The notes beneath the pieces were generated by a model. The model was not told the origin of the DNA. It did not search any database and saw only the letters and a list, made by a program, of their open reading frames with translations. DNA of 64,000 nucleotides, taken from the NCBI RefSeq assembly GCF_902833085.1, contig NZ_CADFEB010000011.1, forward strand, positions 333,914 through 397,913, given 5' to 3'. The translations under genes and the position numbers were made by a program. The stretch is from Burkholderia ubonensis (GTDB lineage: Bacteria > Pseudomonadota > Gammaproteobacteria > Burkholderiales > Burkholderiaceae). Positions 46,437 through 55,800 of this stretch are shown in pieces. How positions within the stretch are numbered: position 1 is the stretch's first letter; each line of letters opens with the position of its first letter.

Positions 46437-47342
46437 CTAGACCTCCTCGACCTCCGCAAAGCGCTCGGCGAGAAAATCCAGCAACGATCGCACCGACGGC
46501 AGCAGCCCGCGGCGGGACGGAAACACCGCGTGGATGACCCCGCTCTTCGGCGACCAGCCCGGCAACACCCGCACGAGCTCACCGCTTCGCAGTTCGTCGG
46601 TCATCATCATCACGGGCAACTGAACGACGCCCGCGCCGGCAACCGCCGCCTGGCGCAACGCGGTCATGTCGTCGGTGACGAACCGCGGCGTATGGCGGAC
46701 CGTCAGTTGCACGCCGTCCGGCCCGTCGAGCGTCCACGCGTGCTGCGGCTGCGCCGGCCCGAAATCGAGGCTCGGCCACGCCGCGAGGTCGGCCGGCGTC
46801 GCGGCTTCGCCGTGCTGCCGCACGAGCGACGGACTCGCGACCAGACACCACGCGCGCTCGCCGAGCACGCGCATCACGAGGTCGCTGTCCTTCAGCGGCG
46901 GCGGCCGCACCCGGATCGCGACATCGATGCCTTCGCCTACCACGTCGACGACGCGATTGGTCGCCTCCAGGTGAATCGTCACGCGCGGCGTGCGGGCCAG
47001 GTACGCCGCGAGCATCGCGCCGACGCGCGCATGCAGGATCGCGACCGGACACGTGAGCCGGACCACGCCCTGCGGCTCCGCGCGCATCTGGTCGATCGCC
47101 TGCTGCGCGGCCTCGGCCTCGACGAGCATCGCCTTGCAGTGCGTGTAGTAGCGCTGGCCGATTTCGGTGATCGAGAACTGCCGCGTGGACCGGTGCACGA
47201 GGCGCACGCCGAGCTGCTTCTCGAGCGTGGCGATCCGCCGGCTCAACGTCGACTTCGGCACGCCGAGCACCCTGCCGGCCGGCGCAAACCCGTTGTATTC
47301 AACCACTTGCACAAAGAAATAGAGATCGTTGAGATCCTGCAT
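46437..47342 (-). CDS. LysR-family transcriptional regulator 1
   Basis: 301 residues. N-terminal winged HTH MQDLNDLYFFVQVVEYNGFA then SKSTLSRRIATLEKQLGVRL-like text (PKSTLSRRIATLEKQLGVRL), followed by the two-lobed effector domain (VRLTCPVAILHARVG, RFVTDDMTALRQAAVAGAGV). It is divergent from a second LysR gene across 187 bases and ends near the porin 3 promoter region. Effector unknown. The group with LTCP in the linker often controls quinone- or NAD(P)H-dehydrogenase genes, a guess only. Confidence 0.9.
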   Translation of the reverse strand: MQDLNDLYFFVQVVEYNGFAPAGRVLGVPKSTLSRRIATLEKQLGVRLVHRSTRQFSITEIGQRYYTHCKAMLVEAEAAQQAIDQMRAEPQGVVRLTCPVAILHARVGAMLAAYLARTPRVTIHLEATNRVVDVVGEGIDVAIRVRPPPLKDSDLVMRVLGERAWCLVASPSLVRQHGEAATPADLAAWPSLDFGPAQPQHAWTLDGPDGVQLTVRHTPRFVTDDMTALRQAAVAGAGVVQLPVMMMTDELRSGELVRVLPGWSPKSGVIHAVFPSRRGLLPSVRSLLDFLAERFAEVEEV

Positions 47343-47529
47343 CGACGCCGTTCATCGTTCCATGAATGAGACACTGAGCATAGCCTGCGCGGTCTACCGG
47401 CGCAAAAGGGGTTGCCCTAGACTTGCGCCATCGTCGCTCGTGCTCATGCGTGGGGCGCAATAAATCGTCTCGACAAACCGCGCAAGCGCCCTAGTCTGAA
47501 ACAACCGCTCCCCCAAGCGAGACCGCATC

Positions 47530-48492
47530 ATGAAATCCCTGAACAACGACGAGATCCAGGCCTTCCTGCTCGCCGTCGAGCGACAGAGCATCACCGAATC
47601 GGCGCGGCGGCTCGGCCTGTCCAAATCGGTCGTCAGCAAGCGCATCAGCGATCTCGAGCGAACCCTCGGCGTGCAGCTGCTGATGCGCTCCACGCGCAAC
47701 GTCGTGCCGACCGATGCCGGCATGATCTTTTATGAAGCCGCATCGGAATCGATGCGGCGCCTCATCGACGTCGCGGAGGAGATCGCCGAGCAATCGCATG
47801 GCCTGTGCGGCGAGCTGCGCATCACGGCGCCGGTCAGCCTCACGCGGCTATGGCTCGGCCCCGCGATCGCGCAGTTCGCCGCCGCCCATCCGCACCTGCG
47901 CGTCACGCTCGAGACGGACGACCGCATCGTCAACATCGAGGCCGAGCGCTTCGACGTCGCGATCCGCTCGGCCCGCCTGTCGGACAGCACGCTGATCGCG
48001 CGCCGGATCGCCGCGTGCGAGCGCGTCGTCGTGTGCAGCCCCGGCTATCTCGAACACCACGGCCGCCCGGATGCCATCGACCAGTTGCTCGAACACCGTT
48101 GCCTGAACTACACGCATGCGTCGCCGTCGCAGACGTGGTCGTTCGAATCGCCGAACGGGCCGGCCAAGCCGCAGACGATCTGTCCGGCCGGCGCGTTCCT
48201 AGCGAACAACAGCGAAACCCTGCGCGATGCCGCGCTGCAAGGGATCGGCATCGCGATGCTGCCCGCCTACGTCGCCGCCCCTGCGTTGCGCGACGGCCGG
48301 CTCGTGCGGCTGCTGCCGGACGAGACGCCGCAGGAAGAAGTGATCTATGCGGTCTATCCGCGCAATCCGTTCGCGAGCAACAAGCTGAAGGCGTTCATCG
48401 AACATGTGCGGATCGCGCTGCTCGACCGGCCGTGGGCCACGCTCGCGGACAATGCGCAGCCGGCGGAGGCGCTGCAGGCGGCCTCCGCATGA
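47530..48492 (+). CDS. LysR-family transcriptional regulator 2
   Basis: 320 residues. HTH near the N-terminus (SITESARRLGLSKSVVSKRI), linker, then effector domain with ELRITAPVSLTRLWLGPAIA and NSETLRDAALQGIGIAMLPA. Starts MKSLNNDEIQAFLLAVERQS after a purine-rich GCGAGACC site. Divergent from LysR 1 and upstream, on the same strand, of the small HMA-like protein, OsmC and pirin genes, which it may regulate. Confidence 0.9.
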   Translation: MKSLNNDEIQAFLLAVERQSITESARRLGLSKSVVSKRISDLERTLGVQLLMRSTRNVVPTDAGMIFYEAASESMRRLIDVAEEIAEQSHGLCGELRITAPVSLTRLWLGPAIAQFAAAHPHLRVTLETDDRIVNIEAERFDVAIRSARLSDSTLIARRIAACERVVVCSPGYLEHHGRPDAIDQLLEHRCLNYTHASPSQTWSFESPNGPAKPQTICPAGAFLANNSETLRDAALQGIGIAMLPAYVAAPALRDGRLVRLLPDETPQEEVIYAVYPRNPFASNKLKAFIEHVRIALLDRPWATLADNAQPAEALQAASA

Positions 48493-48728
48493 CGGGAACA
48501 CGCGCACCGCGTTTCCCGCGATCGAACCGGGCGTTTCGCGTCCCGGCACGACCGCGAGCGTACAGGCAGGCGTCCGCGTCTGCGCTTTGTTGCCCGGCGG
48601 GATACAGTGCGTTCCGCGCGCACGGGCTTCCGTGCGCCGCCAGGCCGATATAAGGTTACGACCAGTTGCGCGGCGCGCCGGTCGTGCACGCAGGCAGACT
48701 GACATTCGTATTCGATCGGGAGCACATC

Positions 48729-48932
48729 ATGGAATTTCTGCTCGACCACGCCATCGATGGCGCAGCGGCACAAGACATCGCGCATCAGATCCGGACCGTC
48801 GACCCGGACGCCAAGGTTCAGGTCGACCCGGCGAGCCGGATGGTCCAGGTCGATTCGTGGCTGTTCGCCGAGGAGTTCTTCGTCGCGTTCGACGATGCCG
48901 GCTACGCCGTCGTCCGGATCAACGACCGCTGA
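48729..48932 (+). CDS. Small HMA-like protein without the CxxC pair, 67 aa
   Basis: 67 residues from MEFLLDHAIDGAAAQDIAHQ. The pattern of helix (AAAQDIAHQIRTVDPDA), strand (KVQVDPASRMVQVD), helix (LFAEEFFVAFDDAGYAV) and last strand resembles the ferredoxin-like fold of CopZ or MerP, including the ending 'DDAGYAV' that matches the usual 'xDAGYxA'. The N-terminal metal site CxxC is missing, with no cysteine at all. So it may be a degenerate metallochaperone or a regulatory derivative. A GGGAG site precedes the ATG. It is 52 bases upstream of the OsmC gene. Confidence 0.7.
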   Translation: MEFLLDHAIDGAAAQDIAHQIRTVDPDAKVQVDPASRMVQVDSWLFAEEFFVAFDDAGYAVVRINDR

Positions 48933-48984
48933 CCCGCGGCATCCGGCCGGCCCTTTCCCCCTTTCTCGTTCATCAGGATTTCCC

Positions 48985-49386
48985 ATGGCAAATTCGACCG
49001 TCGTCGCCCATCTCGGCGCGATCCGCTACCAGGTCACGCTGACGTCCGGCGCCCACGAATGGCGCAGCGACGTGCCGGCCCGTCTCGGCGGCGGCGACAC
49101 CGGCCCCGATCCGCACGACCTGCTGCTGTCCGCGCTCGGCTCGTGCACCGCGATCACCGTCGCGATGTATGCGCAGCGCAAGGAATTGCCGCTCGACGGC
49201 ATCGACGTGCGGCTCACGATCACCGACGAGCAGCCCGGATCGCCGACGAAGATCGCGCGCGACATCACGCTGAGCGGCAACCTGACGGCCGAACAGCGCA
49301 ACCGCCTGCTGGAAATCGCCAACGCGTGCCCGATTCACCGGCTGCTCACCGGCGACGTCGAGATCGACAGCCGCCTGAGCGCCTGA
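48985..49386 (+). CDS. OsmC/Ohr-family peroxiredoxin-like protein
   Basis: 133 residues. The two reactive cysteines of the OsmC family are in ALGSCTAITVAMYAQRKELP and in EIANACPIHRLLTG, with the preceding GPDPHDLLLSALGSC typical for the family. The protein reduces organic hydroperoxides by using both cysteines. It lies upstream of the pirin gene by 28 bases, and the pair is common in proteobacteria under LysR-type control. Start MANSTVVAHLG was chosen because it opens the first strand. Confidence 0.93.
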   Translation: MANSTVVAHLGAIRYQVTLTSGAHEWRSDVPARLGGGDTGPDPHDLLLSALGSCTAITVAMYAQRKELPLDGIDVRLTITDEQPGSPTKIARDITLSGNLTAEQRNRLLEIANACPIHRLLTGDVEIDSRLSA

Positions 49387-49414
49387 CGCGACACGACTAC
49401 AGGAGATTCACGAC

Positions 49415-50344
49415 ATGGACACGCGCATCGAAACCCCATCGACCTCCACCGAACCCGGCCCGCAGGCCGCCGAACGCTACCCGGCGCGCGCCGCCGAAGT
49501 GGGCGCGCTGCCGATCCACCGCGCGTTGCCCAATCGTCAGCGGAAAACCGTCGGCGCGTGGTGCTTCCTCGACCACGCGGGCCCGGTCGCGCTGTCCGGC
49601 GACACCGGCATGCACGTCGGCCCGCATCCGCATATCGGCCTGCAGACGTTCACGTGGATGATCGAAGGCTCCGTGCTGCATCGCGACAGCCTCGGCTACG
49701 AGCAGGTGATCCGGCCCGGCGAGGTCAACCTGATGACCGCCGGCCGCGGCATCGCGCACACGGAGGACACCGAGGACGCCTTGTTGCCCGGCGGGCGCTT
49801 TCATGCGGTCCAGCTGTGGATCGCGCTGCCCGACGCGCATCGCGATCGCGCACCCGCATTCGAAAACTACCGGAACCTGCCCGTTCACCGCGACGGCGGA
49901 TTCACGATCACGGTGCTGGCCGGCGCCGCGTTCGATCGCGTGTCGCCGGCGCAGGTGTATTCGCCGCTGGTCGGGCTGGACTTCGCGTCGGACGGCGCCG
50001 CCCGTCTCGCGATGCCGCTCGATCCCGCCTTCGAATACGCGGTCTTCGCGCTGACGGGCGACGTGGCCGTCGACGGCGCGGCACTCGAACCGAACGTGCT
50101 GCTCTATCTGGGCACCGGGCACGACCGGCTCGAACTGACGACGGAGGCCGCCGCGCGCTTCATCGTGCTCGGCGGCGCCCCGTTCGAGGAAGACCTGCTG
50201 ATCTGGTGGAACTTCGTCGCGCGCAGCCCGGCGGAGATGGTCGCCGCGGCCGATGCGTGGAACGCGCGGCGCGGCTTCGGCGACGTGCACGGCGAGACGG
50301 CTCCGCGCCTGGAGGCGCCCGCGCTGCCGCCGGCGTGGAAGTGA
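49415..50344 (+). CDS. Pirin-family protein
   Basis: 309-residue bicupin. The N-terminal cupin has the metal site HVGPHPHIGLQTFTWMIEGS VLHRDSLG with the HxH...H pattern, followed by PGEVNLMTAGRGIAHTE with the Glu and His. The C-terminal cupin follows (residues about 190-290). Pirins are quercetinase-like oxygenases or regulatory redox sensors. Strongly linked to the OsmC gene by spacing and orientation. Nothing unusual in length. Confidence 0.92.
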   Translation: MDTRIETPSTSTEPGPQAAERYPARAAEVGALPIHRALPNRQRKTVGAWCFLDHAGPVALSGDTGMHVGPHPHIGLQTFTWMIEGSVLHRDSLGYEQVIRPGEVNLMTAGRGIAHTEDTEDALLPGGRFHAVQLWIALPDAHRDRAPAFENYRNLPVHRDGGFTITVLAGAAFDRVSPAQVYSPLVGLDFASDGAARLAMPLDPAFEYAVFALTGDVAVDGAALEPNVLLYLGTGHDRLELTTEAAARFIVLGGAPFEEDLLIWWNFVARSPAEMVAAADAWNARRGFGDVHGETAPRLEAPALPPAWK

Positions 50345-50362
50345 GCGCCGGCGCCGCGCCGG

Positions 50363-52780
50363 CTACTGCTCGAGCCCGACCGCCAGCGGCCGCTGGTCGC
50401 TGCGGCCGTGGTCGTCGACCACCCGCACCGTAAAGCTGCCCGCCGTTGCCGGTTGCCAGAACAGCGCGTCGCCCGGCGCGCTGCGGCCGACGTATGCATC
50501 GTTGACGAACCAGTAGAGCGCATGCGCGCTCGCATCGGCGGTCGCGTTGAACGCGATGCGCGTGCCGCCCGCGTCCTTCACGCGCATCGCATACGTGCTG
50601 CCGCGCAGCGGCGACGTGATGCGCGGCGGATCGCCGTCGACCTGCCCGGCGTTGCCGCAGTCGGGATTCTGCGGCGGGCGCCGGCGCGGAATGCCCGCCT
50701 GTGCGAACACCTGCTGCAGGTCCGACGGCCAGAACTCGAAGACTTCGGTGTGCGTGCGCTTGCCGTCATAAGGCGGGCACGCGGCGCGGCCGGTCGCGTC
50801 GTCGATCACGACGGGCCGGTGCACGGTGCTCACGCGGATCGGCGACGTGCCCGGGATGAACCACGTCCAGCCCTGCTGCGGACACCACTCGTTCGGCAGG
50901 TCGCCGCTCGCGAGACAGATCCGCACGCGCTTCACGCGCGGCGGCGCCGGCCGCGCCGGCTCGGCAAGCGCGCGCTCGGCGTTCAGCGCATCGACGATCT
51001 GGAAGAACAGCGGCGCGGCCGCGTCGACGCCGACGAACGCCGTGTTGCTCGAATTGTCGAAATTGCCGACCCACACGACCAGCACGTACGGCCCGAACAC
51101 GCCGGCCGTCCACGCATCGCGGAACGACCACGACGTGCCGGTCTTCCAGTACACGGGCAGCCGCCCGGGCTGCGCGCCGCTCGTCTCGTCGGGGCGCAGG
51201 TGCTCGCGCAGCATGTTCATCGTCATGAAGCTCGCTTCCGCGCTCAGCAGGCGCCGGCCCGGCGCGACCGGCTCGTCGTCGCGCAGCCGCAGCGGCCGCA
51301 GCACGCCGCCGTTCGCGAGCATCGCGTACAGGCGCGCCAGATCCTGCATCGTGACCTCGCCGCCGCCGAGCACGAGTGCGAGCCCATAGTGCTGTGCGCT
51401 CGCGAGCCGGCGCACGCCGGCTTCCTTCAGGAACCCGTAGAGATCGGGCTGCCTGAGCTGCGACGCGACCCACACGGCGGGCACGTTGCGGCTGCGGTTC
51501 AGCGCATCGGTCGCGGTGATCGGCCCGAGGAAGCGGCCGTCGAAGTTCTCCGGCGCGTAAGGGCCGAACGACGTCGGCACGTCGCGCAGCACCGTCTGCG
51601 GATGCAGCACGCCCTGGTCGAAGCCGAGCGCATAGATGAACGGCTTGAGCGTCGAGCCCGGCGAGCGCCGCGCGAGCGTGCCGTTCACCTGCCCCTGGAT
51701 CGCGCGGTCGAAGAAGTTCGCGGACCCGACGAGCGCCTTCACGCCCATGTCGCGCGTGTCGACGAGGATCGCCGCCGCATTGCGGATGCCCTGCGTGTCG
51801 TTGCGCGCGACGTAGCGGCCGACCTGCCGTTCGAGCGCACGTTGCAGTGCGAGATCGAGCGACGTGACGACGCGCGCGTCGTCGCGTTCTTCATCGTCGC
51901 CGACACCCGCGCGGGCGCGCCACGCAACGCGCTCGGCCAGCGCCTGGTCGACCGCGTGCGGCGCATCGAACGGCAGCGCCGCGAGCGGGCGCATCGCGAG
52001 CGGCAGCGCGAACAGCGGCCTCGATGCCGCATCGCGCGGATGACGGGTGAGCCAGCGCGCGTACAGCCGGTTGCGGGACGCGGCGAGCGCGCGGTTGATC
52101 TCGTCCTGCCCCGCGCCGCCGCGCACGCGCCGCGCCGGGTCCTGCGGGATCACCGCGAGCGCGAGCGCCTCGGGCAGCGTCAGCGCATCGGCCTGCCGGT
52201 CGAAATACACGAGGCTCGCGGTGCCCGCGCCTTCGACGTTGCGGCCGTACGGCGCATCGTTCAGGTAGGCCTCGAGGATCTGCCGCTTCGAATAAAACAG
52301 CTCGAGCTGCAGCGCGCGGCCGACCTGTTCCAGCTTGCCGAGCGGCGTGCGCGTGTTGAGCCGCCACAGCGAGCGCGCGAGCTGCATCGTCAGCGTCGAG
52401 CCGCCCTGCGGATTGCCGCCGCGCACGTAGGTAACCCACGCGCCGCGCGCCAGGCCGTAAGGATTGAAGCCCGGATGCCACCAGAACCAGCGGTCCTCGT
52501 GCAGCAGCACCGCTTCGACGAGCTGCGGCGACATCCGTTCGAGCGGCACCCACAGCCGGTAACGGTCGTCCTTCGCGAGCGTGAGCCGCAGCAGCCGCCC
52601 GTGCGCGTCGAACACGGCGGTCGACGACGGCTTCCAGTCGCGCAGCGACGGATGCGGCCACAGCCGGAAACCGGCCAGCACCGCCAAAACGAGCAGCCCG
52701 CCCGCGATCCAGTTCTGCCAGCGATGCAGCCAGCGGCCGGCGCGATGCCGCGCCCGGCGGATTGCGGACGCGTCAGCCAT
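50363..52780 (-). CDS. pbpC: Penicillin-binding protein 1C
   Basis: 805 residues. One N-terminal membrane anchor (IAGGLLVLAVLAGFRLWPH); a GT51 transglycosylase domain with the catalytic Glu in LLHEDRWFWWHPGFNPYG and GGSTLTMQLARSLWRL; a transpeptidase domain with the nucleophile Ser in RSPGSTLKPFIYAL, SRN in NRSRNVPAVW, and YWKTGTSWSFRD; then a C-terminal BiPBP-type beta domain. All catalytic motifs are intact. Start at MADASAIRRARHRAG is 54 bases after the stop of the alpha-2-macroglobulin gene, the gene order yfhM-pbpC known from E. coli. A longer in-frame start at 52822 is less likely. Confidence 0.93.
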   Translation of the reverse strand: MADASAIRRARHRAGRWLHRWQNWIAGGLLVLAVLAGFRLWPHPSLRDWKPSSTAVFDAHGRLLRLTLAKDDRYRLWVPLERMSPQLVEAVLLHEDRWFWWHPGFNPYGLARGAWVTYVRGGNPQGGSTLTMQLARSLWRLNTRTPLGKLEQVGRALQLELFYSKRQILEAYLNDAPYGRNVEGAGTASLVYFDRQADALTLPEALALAVIPQDPARRVRGGAGQDEINRALAASRNRLYARWLTRHPRDAASRPLFALPLAMRPLAALPFDAPHAVDQALAERVAWRARAGVGDDEERDDARVVTSLDLALQRALERQVGRYVARNDTQGIRNAAAILVDTRDMGVKALVGSANFFDRAIQGQVNGTLARRSPGSTLKPFIYALGFDQGVLHPQTVLRDVPTSFGPYAPENFDGRFLGPITATDALNRSRNVPAVWVASQLRQPDLYGFLKEAGVRRLASAQHYGLALVLGGGEVTMQDLARLYAMLANGGVLRPLRLRDDEPVAPGRRLLSAEASFMTMNMLREHLRPDETSGAQPGRLPVYWKTGTSWSFRDAWTAGVFGPYVLVVWVGNFDNSSNTAFVGVDAAAPLFFQIVDALNAERALAEPARPAPPRVKRVRICLASGDLPNEWCPQQGWTWFIPGTSPIRVSTVHRPVVIDDATGRAACPPYDGKRTHTEVFEFWPSDLQQVFAQAGIPRRRPPQNPDCGNAGQVDGDPPRITSPLRGSTYAMRVKDAGGTRIAFNATADASAHALYWFVNDAYVGRSAPGDALFWQPATAGSFTVRVVDDHGRSDQRPLAVGLEQ

Positions 52781-52834
52781 GCACGCGTCCGCCTTCCGCC
52801 GAACGCGGCGCACGCAACACACGTGATGCCGCGA

Positions 52835-55800
52835 TCATCGCGCGCGCCCGACCGTGAGGGTCGCGCCGCCCGGCGACTGCGCCTGCACGCGCCGGTCGTA
52901 CATCGACTCGCCATATGCGGGCGGCACGACGAAGCGGCCCGCGTTGCTCGCCTTGATCCGGTACACGAACTCGCGCACGTCGGTCGTCGCGGTGCCGTAG
53001 ATCACCACGCGGTCCTCGCGCACGTCCGCGTATTCCGGCTGCCAGGTCGAGCCGGCGACGCCGATCGGCGAGCGCCACGGCGCATTCGCGGCGCTTGCCG
53101 CATCCGCGCCGTCGGCATCGCCGCTGCCGCCGCCGTCCTGCGCGTCGGTCGCGGGCGGCGGCGCGATCACCGGATCGAAGCCGCCCGGCAGCAGGTCGAC
53201 GATCGCGACGTTGCCGACGCTCGCCGAGCCCGTCGCGCGGATCTTCAGGTGCACGTCGATTTCCTGGCCGAGCGTCACCTTGTCGAGCGGCTTGCCGCTC
53301 GTATCGGTGTACTCGCGCACGATCTCGAGGCCGTTCCTGATCGCCTTCGCCGACGTGCCCCGGTCGTAGCCCGACTGGCTCGCGATCCACCACGCGGGCA
53401 GCGCGCTGCCGTTCACGAAGTCGACCCGCGACGCGCCCGCGCCCCAGGTGCCCGAGCGCACGAGGTTCGCCTGCACCGACGACACGTCCTTCGGCGCGCC
53501 GCCCGCGCGCACCTCGTCGATCGCGAGCTTGTCGAGACCGCCCGCGTTCGCGCCCGCGTACGCGTCGAGCGCGAGGATCGTCATCGCCGACGACAGCGTG
53601 TTGTAGCGGTTGCGTTCGAGCGGCGCCGCGACGTTCTCCATCACGCGCGGCGACAGCTTGCGCACGCGCTCGGGGAAGTGCTTCGCGAGCAGGTACAGCA
53701 CGCTCGCATCGCGCGTCAGCGGATCGATGTAGTAGCCGGCTTCGTACGGCTCGTTGCGCGCCGCCTTGCGCTCGAGCAGCCCCTGCGGGCCGGCGATCAG
53801 CGCCGCCGCCTCCTTGTCCTGCTTCAGCAGCTGGTACGACGCGGCGAGCCACGCGGCCGCGAGATCGGTCTTCCAGTCGTTCGGGTACGCGTCCTGCAGG
53901 CGCTTCTGCACCGCCGCGAGGCTGTTGGTCGTCACGTTGCCCTCGCGCGTCAGCAGGTACACCGCATACGCGCGCTGCCGCAGCAGGTCGAGCGAGCCGA
54001 GCCGGTCGTTCGCCGCGAGCTGCTGCAGGTACGCGCTGCCCGCGTCGAGCATGTCCTTCGGCACGGCCGCGCCGCGCTCGCGCGCATCGATCAGCACGTG
54101 CATCGCATACGCGGACACGAACGGATCGGCATCCGGCGTCGCGCTCCACAGCCCGAATCCGCCCTGCCCGTTCTGCCGGCTGCGCAGCGCGCCGAAGAAC
54201 TGCGCAGCCGCGTCCGCGGCGGCTTTCTCGGCCGATGCATTCGATGCGGCCTGCGGCTGCCGCGGGCTCGTCAGCGCGCGCACCGACAGCCACTTCGACG
54301 CGAACAGGCGCGGCACGATCGCGCTCACCATCTGCTCGCTGCAGTAGTGGTCGAAATTGACGAGATACGACGCCAGCCCCTCCGACAGCACGAGCGGCGC
54401 GGTCGAGATGCTCGCGTCGCGCGCCGCATACGCGTCGTACATGCTGCGCAGGTTCGGCACGCTCGCCTTCTTGCCCGCGTCGAGCCGCGCGAAGTCGAGC
54501 TGCGTGCGGAACGCGGCGGCCGGCCGCACCGACACGTCGACGCTCTGCTGCGCGGCCTTCGCGCCGTAGCGTGCACCGAACGACAGCGTGCCGGAGCCGA
54601 GCGTGTCGGTCGCCTTCACGCGGAACAGCGCGACGCCTTCGCGCATCGGCGCGAGCGTGACGTTCTGCGTCGCCGGGCCGACCACCTGCAGCTGCGGGCC
54701 CGTCTTCAGCGTGACCGCCACCGGCACCGGCGCGTTGCCGACGCCCGTCAGGTTGTTCGCGACGCCGACGCTCACCTCCGCTTCGTCGCCCGGCGCGAGC
54801 GTGGCCGGCACGTTCGGCGACAGCACGAAATCGCCGCGCACGGTCGTCGCGCCTTCGTAGGTACCGACCAGGTCCGGCGACACCGACACGGCCATCACGC
54901 GCAGCCGGCCGTTGAAGTAGTCCGGCACCGTGTAGCTGACGCGCGCGTCGCCGTTCACGTCGACGATCCCCGACCAGTAGACGACCGGCTTGTCGCGCTT
55001 GCGCTTGAACGGATTGAGCTGGCGGCCGAGCGCGTCGTCGGCGTCGCCGCCGGGTGCCGCCATCGACATCAGCTTCTCGAAGTCCGGCAGGATCAGGTCG
55101 AGGATCTGCGACGTGCCGACTTCGAGCATCCGCTTGCGGAAGAAGAACTTCAGCGGATCGCCGAGCTTGTAGCGCGCGACCTGCAGGATGCCCTCGTCGA
55201 CCGCGAACACGACGACCTTCGCGGGCTTCGCCGAATGCACGGTGAAGGTCGCCGCGTCGCCCGGCTTCACGAGCGCGGGCGCGTCGACCGACAGCGCGTT
55301 GCGGCGCGCGTCCAGGTTCACCGAGAACGGCACGACGCCGTAGCTCAGCGGGCTCATGAAGATCTCGTCCGACGACGGATCGCGAATGTACTGCACGTTG
55401 ATGTAGCCGTTGCCTTCGAAGCCGGCCGGCACCTTGATGTGCTGGATCGAGCTCGTCGTGTCCGCATGGAACCACGCGTGCGCGTACACCTTGTCGCGCT
55501 CGATCGTGATCAGGCCGCTTCCCGCGTAGGGCGCGCGGATCGCGATCTCGACCTGCTCGCCCGGCTTGTAGTCGTGCTTGGCCAGGCTCACCTGCAGCTC
55601 TGCGTTGCGGTCGAGCGAGCGCGTCACGTTCGCGTCGCCCGCGACCGTGTACTCGATGCGGTTCACCGCGACGCCGTCCGCGCGGCGGATCACCAGCGCA
55701 TAGCTGCCGGGTTTGTCGGTGCGCAGCGCGAAGTCGCGGCCCGCGGCGGGAAGCGTCAGCGGCTGCTCGTCGACCGGCACTTCCTTCAGCCGCGAGTCGT

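Noticed and set aside
46187..46582. Minus-strand frame upstream of porin 3, overlapping LysR 1
   Set aside because: It is out of frame with the LysR gene and its text lacks any pattern.
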